A stretch of DNA of 64,000 nt from Baylisascaris procyonis (lineage: Eukaryota > Nematoda > Chromadorea > Rhabditida > Ascarididae), in the NCBI GenBank assembly GCA_037389465.1, contig JAZARR010000214.1, forward strand, positions 4,402,001-4,466,000, written 5' to 3'. Position 1 is the first letter of the stretch, and each line of letters opens with the position of its first letter. The position numbers and the translations under genes were made by a program. Below are positions 25,501 through 39,200 of the stretch, in pieces. Below the pieces are notes generated by a model. It did not search any database, was not told where the DNA came from, and worked only from the letters and a program-made list of their open reading frames with translations.

Positions 25501-27300
25501 CATACATGGCTATATAGGCAATAATATTGGATCACCAGCTCTATCATAACTTCAATCAATCTGTTGGGTACAACAATCTCGGGAAATCATGAGCGCTAGT
25601 AGGGAAAAGAAACTGAAATCAGCGTTGCATCATCAATGAGAACCCCAGGAAGCAACAGAAAGTACAGAATTCTCAATGGCATCAGTACCGCCTCATAACT
25701 TTGGCTGGTCATTATGTCAGAGCGCTCTATATAACCTGTTTAAAGTACTCACTTATCTGCCATTTTAAATCAACTGATGAAAAACCATTACCTAGCATGC
25801 ACTAATTCGTGAACACTAATTAAATCACAGCTACTTACATTTTCCGGCCTCTGAATGAGCCATGCTTTTATGAATGGATTTAGGGATAGATAAAACGTTT
25901 CTTATTTGCTCAGATTCTTGGAAGGGAAGATTTGATAGAGATTTTTATTCGCAACGGCTTCTGCTTTGGAAATTTTGATTTAGGTGGTAGGAGATGAATC
26001 ATCGAAGAAAGGGTATCTCGGTGACCCGATTTTGCGGCTCTATATCGAACTATCAAAGTTGCATATTGCAATAGTAGATTGCTTTTTTATGATTAGTGCT
26101 GGCATGGCCCAAGAGTGAACCGGTAAATGCTGGTTCCTAACGTCAACCGTCAACCGGCGAATCGACTTCTACGCACCATAAGATTTTTTCGGAAAACTGC
26201 AAATTTCTGGTATCCTCAAATTCGAATGGTTCTAGGAACTTTAGAAAAAGACTTTGCAGTTTTGCAACCATGTACTCCAGTTACAAATTATTTCAACGAA
26301 AGTTTAATAACTCCTGCTTCCATTCATATAAAAATATAAAATAGCACAAATAATGAAATTTTTACAATACAGTGATGATATAAATATTCAATTAAAAAAA
26401 AATTGACTACTGAAAACGTGAAAAATGCTAAAAATTTTACTTCACTTCATAGCGAATGAATAAAATCATGGCGAATAACATTTTTATTGCACCGAAAACA
26501 AGAATTTATTTTCATTTGTTTTTTTTTTTTATTGATTCCCTCCTTATTAAAACAAATGGTGTGACGTTTCCGCACTCTCCTTTTATCGTTTTATTACCTT
26601 TTCTCGTAAAAATTTTTCATTTATTATCATTATATTGTTGCAGCTATGAGTAAATTAATCATTCATTGCAGCACTTCTATGATCATCCAAATGATCGCCA
26701 ACAACACGCATCCGTCCAAAATTTTTTCATGTTATACCAGTAATATCGATTTATTAATTCTCATATTGAAAATCTATAGTGAATTATATTGTGCTGAAAT
26801 TTTTTCTATAATTCATAAAGTTTTTTTCGAAAGGAAAAGCTGATCGCAGTAATTATTAATGAATTATTTTCCTTCCAGATGGTTCATTATATTAGCGATT
26901 GCATGGTTATCCTCGAAATTCAGAAGGCGATAAGTTTTCGTTGTGTTGAATAATTCTCTACTTCAACAGTTTCTTTTATTGGAAATCCCTCATAATGAAC
27001 AATATAGTTGCCGCAAAATTTCCACCTCTATTTGCCTCTCGCAATTTGAGATTATCGGAGGTGCATAAACAAGACACTACTATAGAAGCATTTTTGCAAG
27101 TGCAATTTTTGTAATGGCGAGTAAAAGTTGTCGAATAAATGTTTGTGTATATTATGTGTATGTTGTCTTTAAAAGTCGCATAATTTAAATTAATGAAATA
27201 TAATGCAAATGATATATATCGAATGCGATTTCACACAGCAGCATTCAATGGACATTTTGGTGTGTCAAAAGAAAATTCGCATATATTTTGTAACCAGTTG
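22584..27300. other. Long intergenic stretch, nothing recognised
   Basis: Strongly AT-rich, with A and T homopolymers. Openings near 23342-23623, 25136-25348 and 26127-26339 lack splice-supported neighbours and family similarity. No RNA gene was recognised. Confidence 0.45.
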
Positions 27301-27767
27301 AGTTGAACGTTACAGCGGTCGGACCGCAGAAACGGATCTTTTCTAGATGGTTGAGAAGAGTGCTGGAATCAATCAAAACTGCATCATTTAGCACGATCTT
27401 GCATCATTCGGTATGCCTTCTTACTCTTAAGGTTACTCGGTCAAGTGGGTGGTGGAATGTAAAGATGTGTCTTAGAAGCACGGCTGGACCGTTTTTTCAT
27501 GCAATCGCTCATAGTTCGTCAACAGCACACATACATCGAGGGTTGTTTGTGAGAATTTCACTGCATTTTTATTTAGTGGGAACTCCTCCAAATATATGGA
27601 TAGAAATAATAAAGTTGAAGAGATGATGTTAGAAGTTCAAAAAAAAAAGGCGGAATTCTAGGATCCTAGCTCAATGGTTTAAGAATCAAAGCAGCAGCAT
27701 GAGGAAACTCACTTCGATGCATATACATGTTCATCCATATATGCGCATAGACAAGACGCTCCCTCAG

Positions 27768-27946
27768 GGCAATATTTCGCTGAAAACTACTAAACACATA
27801 GGAAACATCTATGAATTTTGCGGAGAAACTGACGCAGAAATATTTATGGACGATTTGGGTCATAAACGACGAGTAAGATCATTCGTCGAGTACTACTTTA
27901 ATGAGCATGATGGAATATTAACGAATCGCTCGCAAGATGCACGGAG
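27768..27946 (+). CDS. Possible internal exon of an unrecognised gene
   Basis: An open segment of 59 codons runs from a pyrimidine-rich acceptor (CTCCCTCAG ending 27767) to a GTGAGC donor at 27947, phase 0 to phase 2. It reads GNISLKTTKHIGNIYEF and, further on, IFMDDLGHKRRV and SFVEYYFNEHDG. The mixed composition and acidic/aromatic content look like real coding rather than chance. Neighbouring openings at 27303-27626 could be earlier exons and 29460-29667 a later one, but their phases could not be joined. No domain was recognised. Confidence 0.28.
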
Positions 27947-30230
27947 GTGAGCGAGGTGAGGAGTCTTGTCAAAGACTGTTTTGCTTGAATGTAATCTAAC
28001 TGAATCCTGAGGACTTTTTGATCATATCGTAGTTCCAATCAATTGAACTCATTTGCGACTCATTCACTTTTCCGCATCCCATAGACAGAGTGAGATATTC
28101 GGCATACTTTCTGTGTAAACATCTCAGTAACAGCGAAAAAGTATTTCATATTTTCTTTGCAAATAAACTCTTTCTTTTTTTGAATCCTTCATTGACAGAA
28201 TCGTATTGAATTGTTTCGCACTTTAGAATATAAAAAACTATCACTCTATATTTGCACTTAACAACATCTTATAAGAGTATAGTGATATTTGATACTTCAA
28301 TTCTCAAGTGGCATCACTTCATCATTACGCAACATGAACGTCAATGAACAATCACACTGAGACGTTTTACTTTACTCCATAAGCGTAACGAATTCCTAAT
28401 GAAAGCATACTATTAAGGAAATTTCATTCCCTTCTCGCTATAGATTTCTTCCGCTCTTCGGATCTCTTGCAAGAGAATAAAGCAACCCATTCCACCCATC
28501 TTCCCAACAGTTAATGGATGCATTTAGGGGACTTCGGTGTGAATTTCCGAGTTAGAACTTATTTTCATCCCACTCATGGAATGATCCGAGCATCTTGTGC
28601 ATTCAATGCTTTGCTATGATTGAACTCTTCAGTGATTGTACCGCTGTTTGAATATATCACCACAAACATCTACTTTCAGCACTTTATCATATAATATGTT
28701 TTGAATCTGGTTATACTTATCAATCAGCATTATACACAAACTAGAAAGATCACATCAATTCTTATATTCCTTTTTCGTGCATCTAAAAAGGCGTTAAATT
28801 ATGGAAGGAAGTTCTTTGGAAGGTTTCAACACTACACCTATAATTATTCAACATTCGTCGAGTAAAAAAGCACCTCTGCAACACCATCAGCGCGAAACAT
28901 TTTAGTCAGCGAACCGGCTAAAAAATCAACTCAAGAAAAAGGACGACCCACACAAAGACGACCGTCTATATCTTCGTTTGCCCGTCGACAATTCGCCATT
29001 GCTAAGCGATGCACTCATTCGCAACCACACCACCCGTACAGTACACTCGCTTTTTTTTTGTATGGCTAGAGATTTGGTGTTGTCTGATCTTTCACTATCG
29101 TATCATTTGGTTGCAATTAATGTGCTTCATTTATGAATCTATATTATCTCATGATTGTGCTTATTAAAATGCTCGATTTTACTATGTCATTAAATGGAAT
29201 TGTAGCATTGATTCTATTTAGAGTGAGAGGCAATAAGCATACAGTAACAACTTGCTGCTTAGCTTTTGCATTTAGCAATTGAACATTGTGTTACAATAAA
29301 CTACTACCGTTGATAAAATATTATGTTGTTCGAATTGCACAATTCCACTGACGATTTGTGAATATATACAATATGAGAAGAATTGCGTAAAAAATGAGGA
29401 AACCACACACTAGACAAAGGAATGTGCACCAATCATACCCTTATATCATGTGCATTGTTGAATTTTTTAATATTATATTTCCAAACAGAATTTTCGAGTA
29501 ATAGGGCAGTTTCTTTTGCTGCTGCAATTTCTTATAAAATAAGCAACGATTTGAAAAAAATCAAATATGTAAAAACATTTTTGCGCTTTTATTTAGAGCA
29601 ATTAGGAGATGCGATAATGCGTAATAGAGAAACCTACGATATGGGCCCATCGCTGAATGTCATTTGATCTCGTCGTTTTAGTAATGTTCCGCTGAATCCT
29701 CTCAACAAATATGCTAAAATAACGTATAGATATCGCTTTTCAAATGCAATATCCTTCTAAGGAAGCAATATGACTTTTCCGTTATGCGCCTATTGATATA
29801 AGTGAAATGCTTAGTGATTTTTGAATGTTCGCTTATCAAATTTCGGCGAACTAGATGAACCATAGAATTTTGTAATAGTATACTCACTTAAAGTTTAGTG
29901 CAGCGGGAAATTCACTTACAAAACGTGAGAAATTTATTGAAAAGGACAAAAAACATTCTTCAATGTTAAATTTAATTTCCTTTATTTTAATGCAATGTAA
30001 AAGTGCTATAGAATAGTTGCAAGGTCACCACTTTAAACACTTAAATGCCATAAACGTAAAAGAATCAACTCATTTTACGTCAATGAATCTCTCTAATTGA
30101 ACGATTCAATGATGAAGAAAATTTTTGATTATTAAGCTTGACAAGTTTTTCGCCTTCATTAATTACTTCAGAAGCGATTTATTATTTTCCACCAGGAAAA
30201 AGAAAAAAAGGAGAAGAAAAACTATATTAT
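27947..30230. other. Gene-poor stretch before the CAP gene
   Basis: No gene could be assembled. A segment ending at 29667 (LEQLGDAIMRNRETYDMG, then a stop) follows an acceptor-like CCAAACAG and may be a terminal exon, but it does not match the phase of the candidate exon at 27768-27946. The rest is AT-rich. Confidence 0.35.
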
Positions 30231-30242
30231 TTATAGTTTCAG
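30231..30242 (+). promoter_or_regulatory. Probable spliced-leader acceptor of the CAP gene
   Basis: TTATAGTTTCAG ends six bases before the ATG at 30249. No upstream in-frame ATG is needed, so this is most simply the trans-splice acceptor marking the 5' end of the mature message. Confidence 0.55.
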
Positions 30243-30248
30243 ATAAAC

Positions 30249-33200
30249 ATGGGTTCAACGATGATGCTATCAATATTATTGTTGAATATTTTTGTCGCGG
30301 AAGTAACATGTAAGTTTTTGAATTAATATCGCATTCGTTTTATTGATTTTCTATATGTAATATACATCATCATTAGGCTATTTATTATTCACGTGATGAG
30401 AAATGAAACGTTTCATTCAATGATGAGAAAAAAAGAAACCTACTCACTTACAATCTCAATTAACGCAACTTTTTTTCTTAAACAAGGAATACGGAGAAAA
30501 AAGCGAAATGTCATCGAATGCAATAAGGATGTATTAGGTGCAACAAATAAAAATGACAACAAGAGACAGTCTTTTTCTCAATTTTCTTCGACTAGTGAGA
30601 AACGAACTCGCATCGAAATTAAGCGAAATACTTCTTTGCAATCGGGATTTGCAACTCTTATGGTTGTTTTTACGTATTTTTCCAATACTTGATCAATGAG
30701 CATTAATTTCGCCTGCTCTCCAATCACTCGTTCAGCAAGTGCGGCCTCCCCTCCCTCCCCTGTCTCCAGGTTCAGGAAAAAAGTCGGATTCTTCGTTTGG
30801 GAAAACAAGAACAAAATACCGACACTACCACATCCATCCCGTTTTCAGCTCGATTTAAAGCAAACAGTTTGCGCTGCAGAATAATCAAATCGTAGCTACA
30901 CTGCAAACATTGAAGTAAGATTACTGAATGTTTTCTGCAGCACAATTCATCTTCGGGACGTATTGGTTCAACAATGATCAAAAGCGGCGTATAATTCAAA
31001 TTCATAATCAGCTACGAGCATCAGAACCAGCCTCCAATATGCAGGAGATGGTATGGGACGACCGACTGGCTGCATTAGCACTTGGACATGTGCAGAGATG
31101 TGACGCATGGCATCGCAGCGGTATGTGTCTTATTCGAATGCCTATTGCTAGCGGTTTTGCGCTGGAGCTAACGTATGCGTTTTCGAGAATACTTGAGGCA
31201 ATTTGCTATCTCTTTCTAATGCTTGCAACGATTCTGTCTAGATATTTGCTGTCTCCTTCCTTATTCATTCTGCTAACCCTTGAAAGCATTTACTTTGCGT
31301 ATACGTTTATGCACAAATATCATTAGACGAAAGAGAATTTTATCAAGAGTTCGTGTAGCATTGTCTTGAACACTGCAAGGATGGAGCACTTCGGAGTCAG
31401 ACTTCTTCGGGAAATTCATTTGCATCGACAATCATTTATGTTAAACCAACTTCTCAATGATCGCTTATGAAACATAGGAAACAAATAATGGACTTATAGA
31501 TAGCTAGCGAAGCTGGTAATTATTGAAGATTTAATAAGCAGCGAATGTTTTTTTTTTTGCGATATTTCAAATATGCTCTATGGAGTTCATCAAGAAAATC
31601 GGTTTTCTCAGGAGGGTTCCAATTATCAATTAAATGCCATTGATGGCTAATTATTTGGGAACAGTCAATCGCTTCTGTAGACAATAATAGCTGCCAATTA
31701 GAGCGAAAGAAATAAGATTGAAATATATGCGAGCATGATGAATCAAAAATGCATATTTCTGCAAGTTGCCGAGAAACGCATAAAAATGCGCTTGCGAATT
31801 CACTAGAACTGTAAAATTTTCATCCATCAATCTAGATGGAGTCTACACCTTTGTGGGATATTATGCATAGACACATTTCTTAGCTATGTTTGAAATCTCT
31901 TTTCATTTAAAATTTTCTCTATCTTTCTATTCTTCCACTCCTTTTAATTTCTCTCTCTATTTTAGACTTTTTCGCATAGTTTTTTTTTTTTTTTGAAACC
32001 AACTTGTGAGCAGGCAATATTATGAAGCGACAATTATATTTTAAAATTATACAAGCATGTTGATTCCTCTTATTTAGAATAACTCTTCATTTGTACTTAT
32101 ATTGACACCTATATTAAAGAATCCATGGATAAAATTTCTTAAACGATCCTCATTATTCTAAATGAAATCACTTTAATAGTTTTTTTTTTTATTTTGATAA
32201 ATTTGTCTTCACGCGCAATCAATTGTCTATCGAATAGTTTTCTACGTGAATGAGTTTCTTAATTGGTCACTATTTACAAATAACGCCTCAGCATGTACAT
32301 CTCACTTATACGTTGATGCACTCCGAGTAGAAATCTTTTTTTATTGGCGAAATAGCATATTAGTGTGAAACGCATAAGTGTCATTTAATGCGAATTTGAA
32401 GCGGAAATTGCTCTTTGCAAAGTATTCAAATTCAATTTTAAAAGGTTTCTTTGGTGGAAACCGGGTGATGTACAAATAAACTGCAAAAAAAAAATGCAGA
32501 AGTGCTAACTCATAGGTGAATCAATGAAAGCGCTCTTACAAATTCGCAAAATAAGAATTTTTTGCAAAAATCACTTCAAGGATCCTATATTACGGAAAAT
32601 TCGTTGTCTGTAGAACTTTGATCTCGAGATAATGGTGCTGGAAGACGATTGCAAAGAAAACTTTATGTTCATAGCAATATCTACGCAGAAAAATAACAGA
32701 GCTTATCAAATTGTTTTTTATGCATTACTCACTCAAAATGACCTTTCATTTAGCTATTACAGCTAAATGTGTAATAGGCTTAGCAGTGGTAACTATAAAA
32801 ATATTTTTTTTTTAAGAACGGAAAGAGAATAAAGCGGTATATTCCTGAGTAAAAAGAGCTCAAAAAAGAAAACTTTTTTTTTTATGAATGATGAACAGCG
32901 TCTCGCTTGCCTAGAGAAATCTGAATCGAATTGATTGTTCATTTATTGTATCGGCGTTTATTGCATTTTTGTTATACTTTTTAGCAGTATTTGTTCGCTA
33001 TATGGGAAAAAATTTTATTGGCAGAGAACAACTATCGGCTCGCTGTGGGCGAAAAATTCATGAAATATCATTCATTCATACTTCATATATTTAAGTTCAT
33101 ATAAGATCAAAAAAAAAATCATATCAAATTCAATGTCGAATTCATTCACAAACGTTAAGCATGCTAGCAAATACTTATAAATATGCTGTATCCACTAAAG

Positions 33201-36200
33201 ATGCTTTCAATAAAACTGATCAACAGGCTCATTTTTGGATATGTAATGGCAAGTTGTGGCTTTAAAAAGTACTAGAGGCTAATATTTGAGTGAAAAGTGG
33301 GGCATCGATGTTGACGAAAGATTTTGTGCCATTCAATGAGTTGTTGTTGAAAAGCATCGAAGAACTATCTATCTACTGAATGCGCACTTTAATGGAACAT
33401 TTTTTTAAACTTGAATTCACGCCGAATAATTATGTTGTGTAAATCGTTCGGCATATATAATTTTCTACATTTAACGCATTTCACTTGATGGTCGAAAATC
33501 AATTGTTGAGTACACTTCTTGTGGTTTAACCTTTTCAATGACGATTTCGTTATCTAATATACGTTAAGTTCGTTTTCCATTGTATGGTGCATCAATGTGG
33601 CGGTTCGTTAGATGAACGAAGGAAAGAGAAATAAATATACAAGTGCAATATAAGTGCAAAATAGTGCAAAATAATAGAAATGCAGCATTCAATAAAACTT
33701 TGATCTTTCGTATTTAGTGCCAACGCAGTCTGGATAAAAATTTTCTGTCATCTTTGCGGAAAACTGTCCTGGTCATGCGGATGTTTTTCTCAGAAAGAGA
33801 TATTGCTAGCTTACCTTATGGTTGCTCATCTTCAATCGATGACCATAAAATTTTCCTGGCTGATGAAATTGGAAAACTAAAGTAATGTAATATTGTGAAG
33901 CTACAATGAAGCAGAGCCTATGCGTTGGTGCACTTCATTCAACCAGCAAAATCATTGCTATGGCTTTATGCATATGCTATATTAGAAAGATCTTCCATTG
34001 CTGTTAGATGCTAGTCAAAGATCACAGAGGCTTAAATATGTTTCAATACTTGAGGCAATTGCATGAAAACTATTTCGCTCAGTTCTTTAGCTTGAATCTA
34101 TCATCTATTCCGTCTTCAGCCAATAGAATTGCCAATATGAACGTATAATTCCGCAAAAGATTGCTTCCCGTATTGTAGAAGTTTATGTTTTCGCGTTGAT
34201 ACTTTTCAATTAAAAGTTGTATAAAGGTCAAGTGTGATACTTCTCAATTAGAAGTTCCACAAAGGTCAAGTACGCATCAAAAACTTTATAAAGGAAAGCG
34301 GTTGAACTTATAGGAAACTGGTTGCAATGCTAAATACGCATAAAACGATTTGTTCGGCAGTTTGCAAATAGTGAGCAGAGATTGCTGAAGCAATCACTGC
34401 AAAAACATTTGAACATTAGAGTGCGTAAATGCAAAGCGCATTTTATTGTTATTAAGAGAGAAAATTCGGCTTTTTTTTTCGAATCGATTTGATAGAATCG
34501 AATTTTATAGTTTTTCAACTTCATAAACCACTTTAGGAGGGACATAAATTGGAAAAAGTTAAAAACATTTAGAGATTCTACGGAACGATGAAATCGCTTC
34601 GAAACATTAATGGGTCAGATATGCGTTTTCCTATCCCGTTGAGATTTTCTTTTGACGCCGCACATAAAAAAATCTTATGAGAAGATTTGAGCCTATTTTA
34701 AGTTGTTTTCGTTTAGCGCTATTTGAAATTCCTTCGAATTAAACGTACTTTATATTTTCCAAGCGTGCTAAAGATATTGAACATCAGCGCAGCGCTATCG
34801 TATTTTAAACCTATGTTTTCGTCTCTATAAATCTTCCAGAGCAAAAATTCACTTTCCACAGCTTAGCCAATGTAAGATGAGGAAGCAATTGATTTATTTT
34901 AAAATGTATGTATTTTTTGCATATATGCACAGCTAAAACTTCGGCATGAGTTGATAGGTCAACGTGAAATATTCTTTGGAATATTAAATGCGTGATCATC
35001 GATGGTAATGAAACAAACAGCAAACCTGAGCAGCGAAGGTAGCTAGGGTGCATCTTAAAAAATTTTTGTTAAATTATGAACAAATAGTAAGTTGAATTTC
35101 GTTTTAAAAACTATATAATTGCTAGAATAATTCGAGCATCATTTTTCGCAAAAACCCACAACAATTTATTGGCATCGATCGTTTCGCGTCTGCTTAGTGT
35201 TCCTTCATTTCTAAACCATTATAAAATTTTGAATCCTTTTGATGATTTCATATCATTGATTAGCTGTTAATCTACATAAGCTACTAGCATAATCGTTGGG
35301 ATATCCAGAGCAAGAGTATGAAGATACGATGTCAAGACATGGAAGCTTTGCGGCATATAATTTAGGGCTATTTCTTTTATCAAAATTGCTAATTTTAATG
35401 CCTAAGATGAAGGATGCAGTTTGGTCTAGCTCAATAAAATTTAAGATGAGCAAATTGGCGTAACACTCTGCGTTTTTGCCAGAAGGGAATTGAGCAAGGT
35501 ATACTCAAACATCGTAAGAAATGCTAATGGTTTACGATCATTCGACTGTCTATTTTTTGAAGGTTATTTTTTATGGTATTTTATAGCAATAGCCATCCAC
35601 ACATTATTGGCAAGGTCATCCACTTGCACATACAAACATTTGTTTTTATATATGTTTGCTTATCCGTGTCCCAGCTAACTGTTTGGTGGATGATTTCAAC
35701 TCGTGATCCAGTGAAGAAATCGCTGCAAAACCTATTGATTAGTGACCAATGCTATGGAGATCTCTATAGCTTTGTTTGAGTGGATGCATAAATTTCTAAT
35801 GAAATTCTAAATGAAAATTGGCCCAATCATCATGGCGTTTCACGGACGGCCAAGTCACATCTTTTACTTTTTTTAGCATCAAAGTAATCTCGTCGAAGAA
35901 GTTTTAATTCAGATCGAATGTGATTAAAACACTACACTCATGAGCTTACAATATGTTGGTTGCCATCAAAAACAAAGCAGAAAATATTGCATTTGAAATC
36001 ACTGAAGAAAAGCACCTAATGCAACAAGCAGCACTTTCGCTTCGTGTGTCAATTCTGTTAGAAATTTTCATGCAGTCATGAGAGATGATTGTGACTGTTT
36101 CATGAAGCTTGACAATCAATAGTTAAGCCAGCGAATAGGGACACTGTACGCTTTGGTCTGCGATCGTTAAGCCAATGATAGGGAAGGGAAGCGTTCCGAA

Positions 36201-39200
36201 AAAATAGCGAAATTACACCGATCAGTTGCTAGTTATTTACGACCAACGCCAAAGTCATTTTATATGAGAAGACAAATTTTGTCTTCCGTTGTCCTTTCGC
36301 ATGAAAGCTTGTTTCAGCGGCTGGTTGCATTTCATATTGCGTGATCGGAAAAATCAAACTTTTATTTGCAGTTTCTGAGAATTCAAAATATGGATTGAGA
36401 ACTAACGTTTTATTAATTATTGACAATTTGAGATGCTGATTGCGCCAATAAATGGGATTGTAAAAACACCGATCGTTCCAGCACTTTTCAACTGTGATAG
36501 TAATGCTGGATTTGTGTAGAGGAATTACCAATATTTGCAATCGCACTTAAATGATTGATAAGTTGGTTGCCGTTGCGTTGAGGTGGTGGAACGTCATGCT
36601 CAGAGAGGCGGCTGTCAGCATGAACGCAATTAACGTTTATTGTGCCAGCATTTGCACGATGTGCAAACAATATGTGAAAAGCACATCTTTGTTTGTATTA
36701 TTGTCGTCATTCGTTTGTTTTTTTTTTGTTTGTTTGTTGATTTTCTTAATGGATAATTGCGTCTACTTTTAATGATTATTTTCGATTGTGATGAAAATGT
36801 TCGCCATGTGTCACATCGAAACACATTCGAGAACACCAATTTGGAAATCGTTTTTTTTAATAGTTGCAAAATTCAAGATCTGTTTTAAGTTGATTTGCAA
36901 TTGAAAAATTGCTAATGAGAAAAAATTCAGACCACTCTTTGCACTAACAAGGCTCAATTTTTAAACACTGAGCAATGAGTGCGTTGGCAGAAGTAAACAT
37001 TCATTAGTAACTGAAGGCTATCTAATAATTTGTGGATGTTTCAAGCAACGTAATATGCATTTCATATCTATAAGAATGAATAGCACAGTAGAGTGTTCAT
37101 TGAAATTTCCATCTATTCTCTCTGCGCAAAGGCGGCCCCGTTAAGAAAGGTCAATTTGCAAGAACTAATAAATTTCACTAACGAAAAAGGTTTTTTGATA
37201 TTAAATAATGCAAATGATTTATAAATTACTACTGATTAATAGTTTATTAATTAGCAACTTGATAGAAACTTAAATACTAATTTAGACACTTTTATTAGGG
37301 AATGTTTATATAATAATTCAAGATCCAATTATAAACGTTGCGGCGATAGATGAAAAATAGTTGTAAATGCATTGTTGAATGCGTATAAATTTGCGCTCGT
37401 TTCTGCAAAATCCAACGGACTGCTGACGCAGTGTTGTTACGTACTCTAATTGAGAAACTCGAGGAAATAATGACGTAACCGGAGTAAAAAGTAAACCGTT
37501 TCACCAATTTGAAGTGTTTTTGCTAGCGTTTTATAAGCAAATTAACGTACAAATATGTGCACATTTGCATGCATCCACAATAAAACTGACTATGCCGCGT
37601 TATCAGGAACACTGATCGTGGAATGGCGATATTGGAAAGGGGAATAGGGGAGATATATTCTGGCGTGATAAGATCAATCGTTTATCAGCGCGATTGTGAA
37701 ATTTTCACTAATGTGCTAATAGACCGGCCGGTTATTGCTCAATTTTACGAGATTCCTTGAGCATGTAACGACTTTTTTTAGATATAGTTTTTATTAGATA
37801 TTAGATATGAAACAAAGTACCCAAGCCGGAAAATTTTCGCTTCGTGGACAACTGAGCGAGATTGCTTTAAGCAAATTTGCATGCCGGAAATGTTCATTTG
37901 TTACGCATTTTTAAATATTTCCCTACTTAATGGGCGACTATTAATATTCATACTTTAGATGAATTTCCAATGGCGTCTAATATGTTCTTTTTTGATAAAG
38001 CAGCCAGATTGCGCTATGGAATTATTCAGTTCTATATATTCTACGTTCATCTCTATTAATATAAATTTACGCGTTCATTGAAAGAATTGCCTCAACTCAA
38101 TTCTACAGTTCAATCATCAAGTATGTTGGAAAAGAAAAACGATTAAACAATCGTAGACCGAGCATAGTGACTACACGACTGTGCTCTTTAGTGTTCTTGA
38201 ACTTGCACTCGATTGCAGCAATCATGAAAAGTGTACATATAGGAGCATTGATCATTTTTTAAAAAGTTTTCTTGCAAAAATGTTCTGCAAAAGCGCACTA
38301 TGGCAGCGTTGTGCCGCATTAGTATGTTTGCACATATGTTTAAACTCTCAGGCCAGTAAAATTAGAGTAACAGAATTTGATGGGCATTATTTGCATTATA
38401 ACATGGTTCTCATACCTTAATCCACACTATTGAACCATTTTCGAAGGAGATGGTGGCATTTAAAGATCCCACAAGTATGGCATCTAAATTGCATCAGGTC
38501 AATTTCATATTGCACCGCTTAAGTCACAAAGAAATGAGTTCTTTTCGAAATTTTGTGCGGATAATCGGAGTAGTTAAGATATAAAAACCTTTGCTTGTAT
38601 ATTTTATTCGTTGTTGGTAACTTGGTTGTGAAAATCGGTGGCTAAATGAACGGGATGCAAAAATCCAGCTTTTTAGCCCTTTGACGCACCTCCAGACTTG
38701 TCCACCTGTCTCTGTGCTGTATGACTGTTCTCTCACGATCCTCCTCTGCCCAGCATTAGACTGTTTTGCGGCATATATTGTTACATTCATTCACTAGAAA
38801 TACGCGTCCCGAAAATGCATCAGTCCCAATGAAAACAATTTATCAACGTTCATTTCATTGCCAAATTATTATGTCACAGATTAATTACATGAAAAACTTC
38901 AGGCGAAAGACAGCCTAATTTAGCACAATGAAACAAGGGTGATTCAGCTATATTTCCCATTCCGCATTATGAGCCAAATGCTTGAGCACGCTTTGAGAGG
39001 TGGGCTCTTGAGTGCTGCAACTACCGAATTGTTACCAAATAAATGAGAAGACGTCAGAGATATCAGCGGAGACATCAGCGAAAGCAATGATCTTTTATTG
39101 GTCGAAAAAGTAGTCTGCAAAACTTCTTTTGATTGTCGTCATAGATGGAAATCCTCGAATAATACTTCAATAGAATCTTTCGTCAATATAAGGTTTATTG

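Noticed and set aside
27661..27720. tRNA-like A box (TAGCTCAATGG) with a weak B-box-like CTTCGATGC
   Set aside because: No cloverleaf with a 7-bp acceptor stem or anticodon arm can be drawn, so it is not called a tRNA or tRNA-derived SINE.
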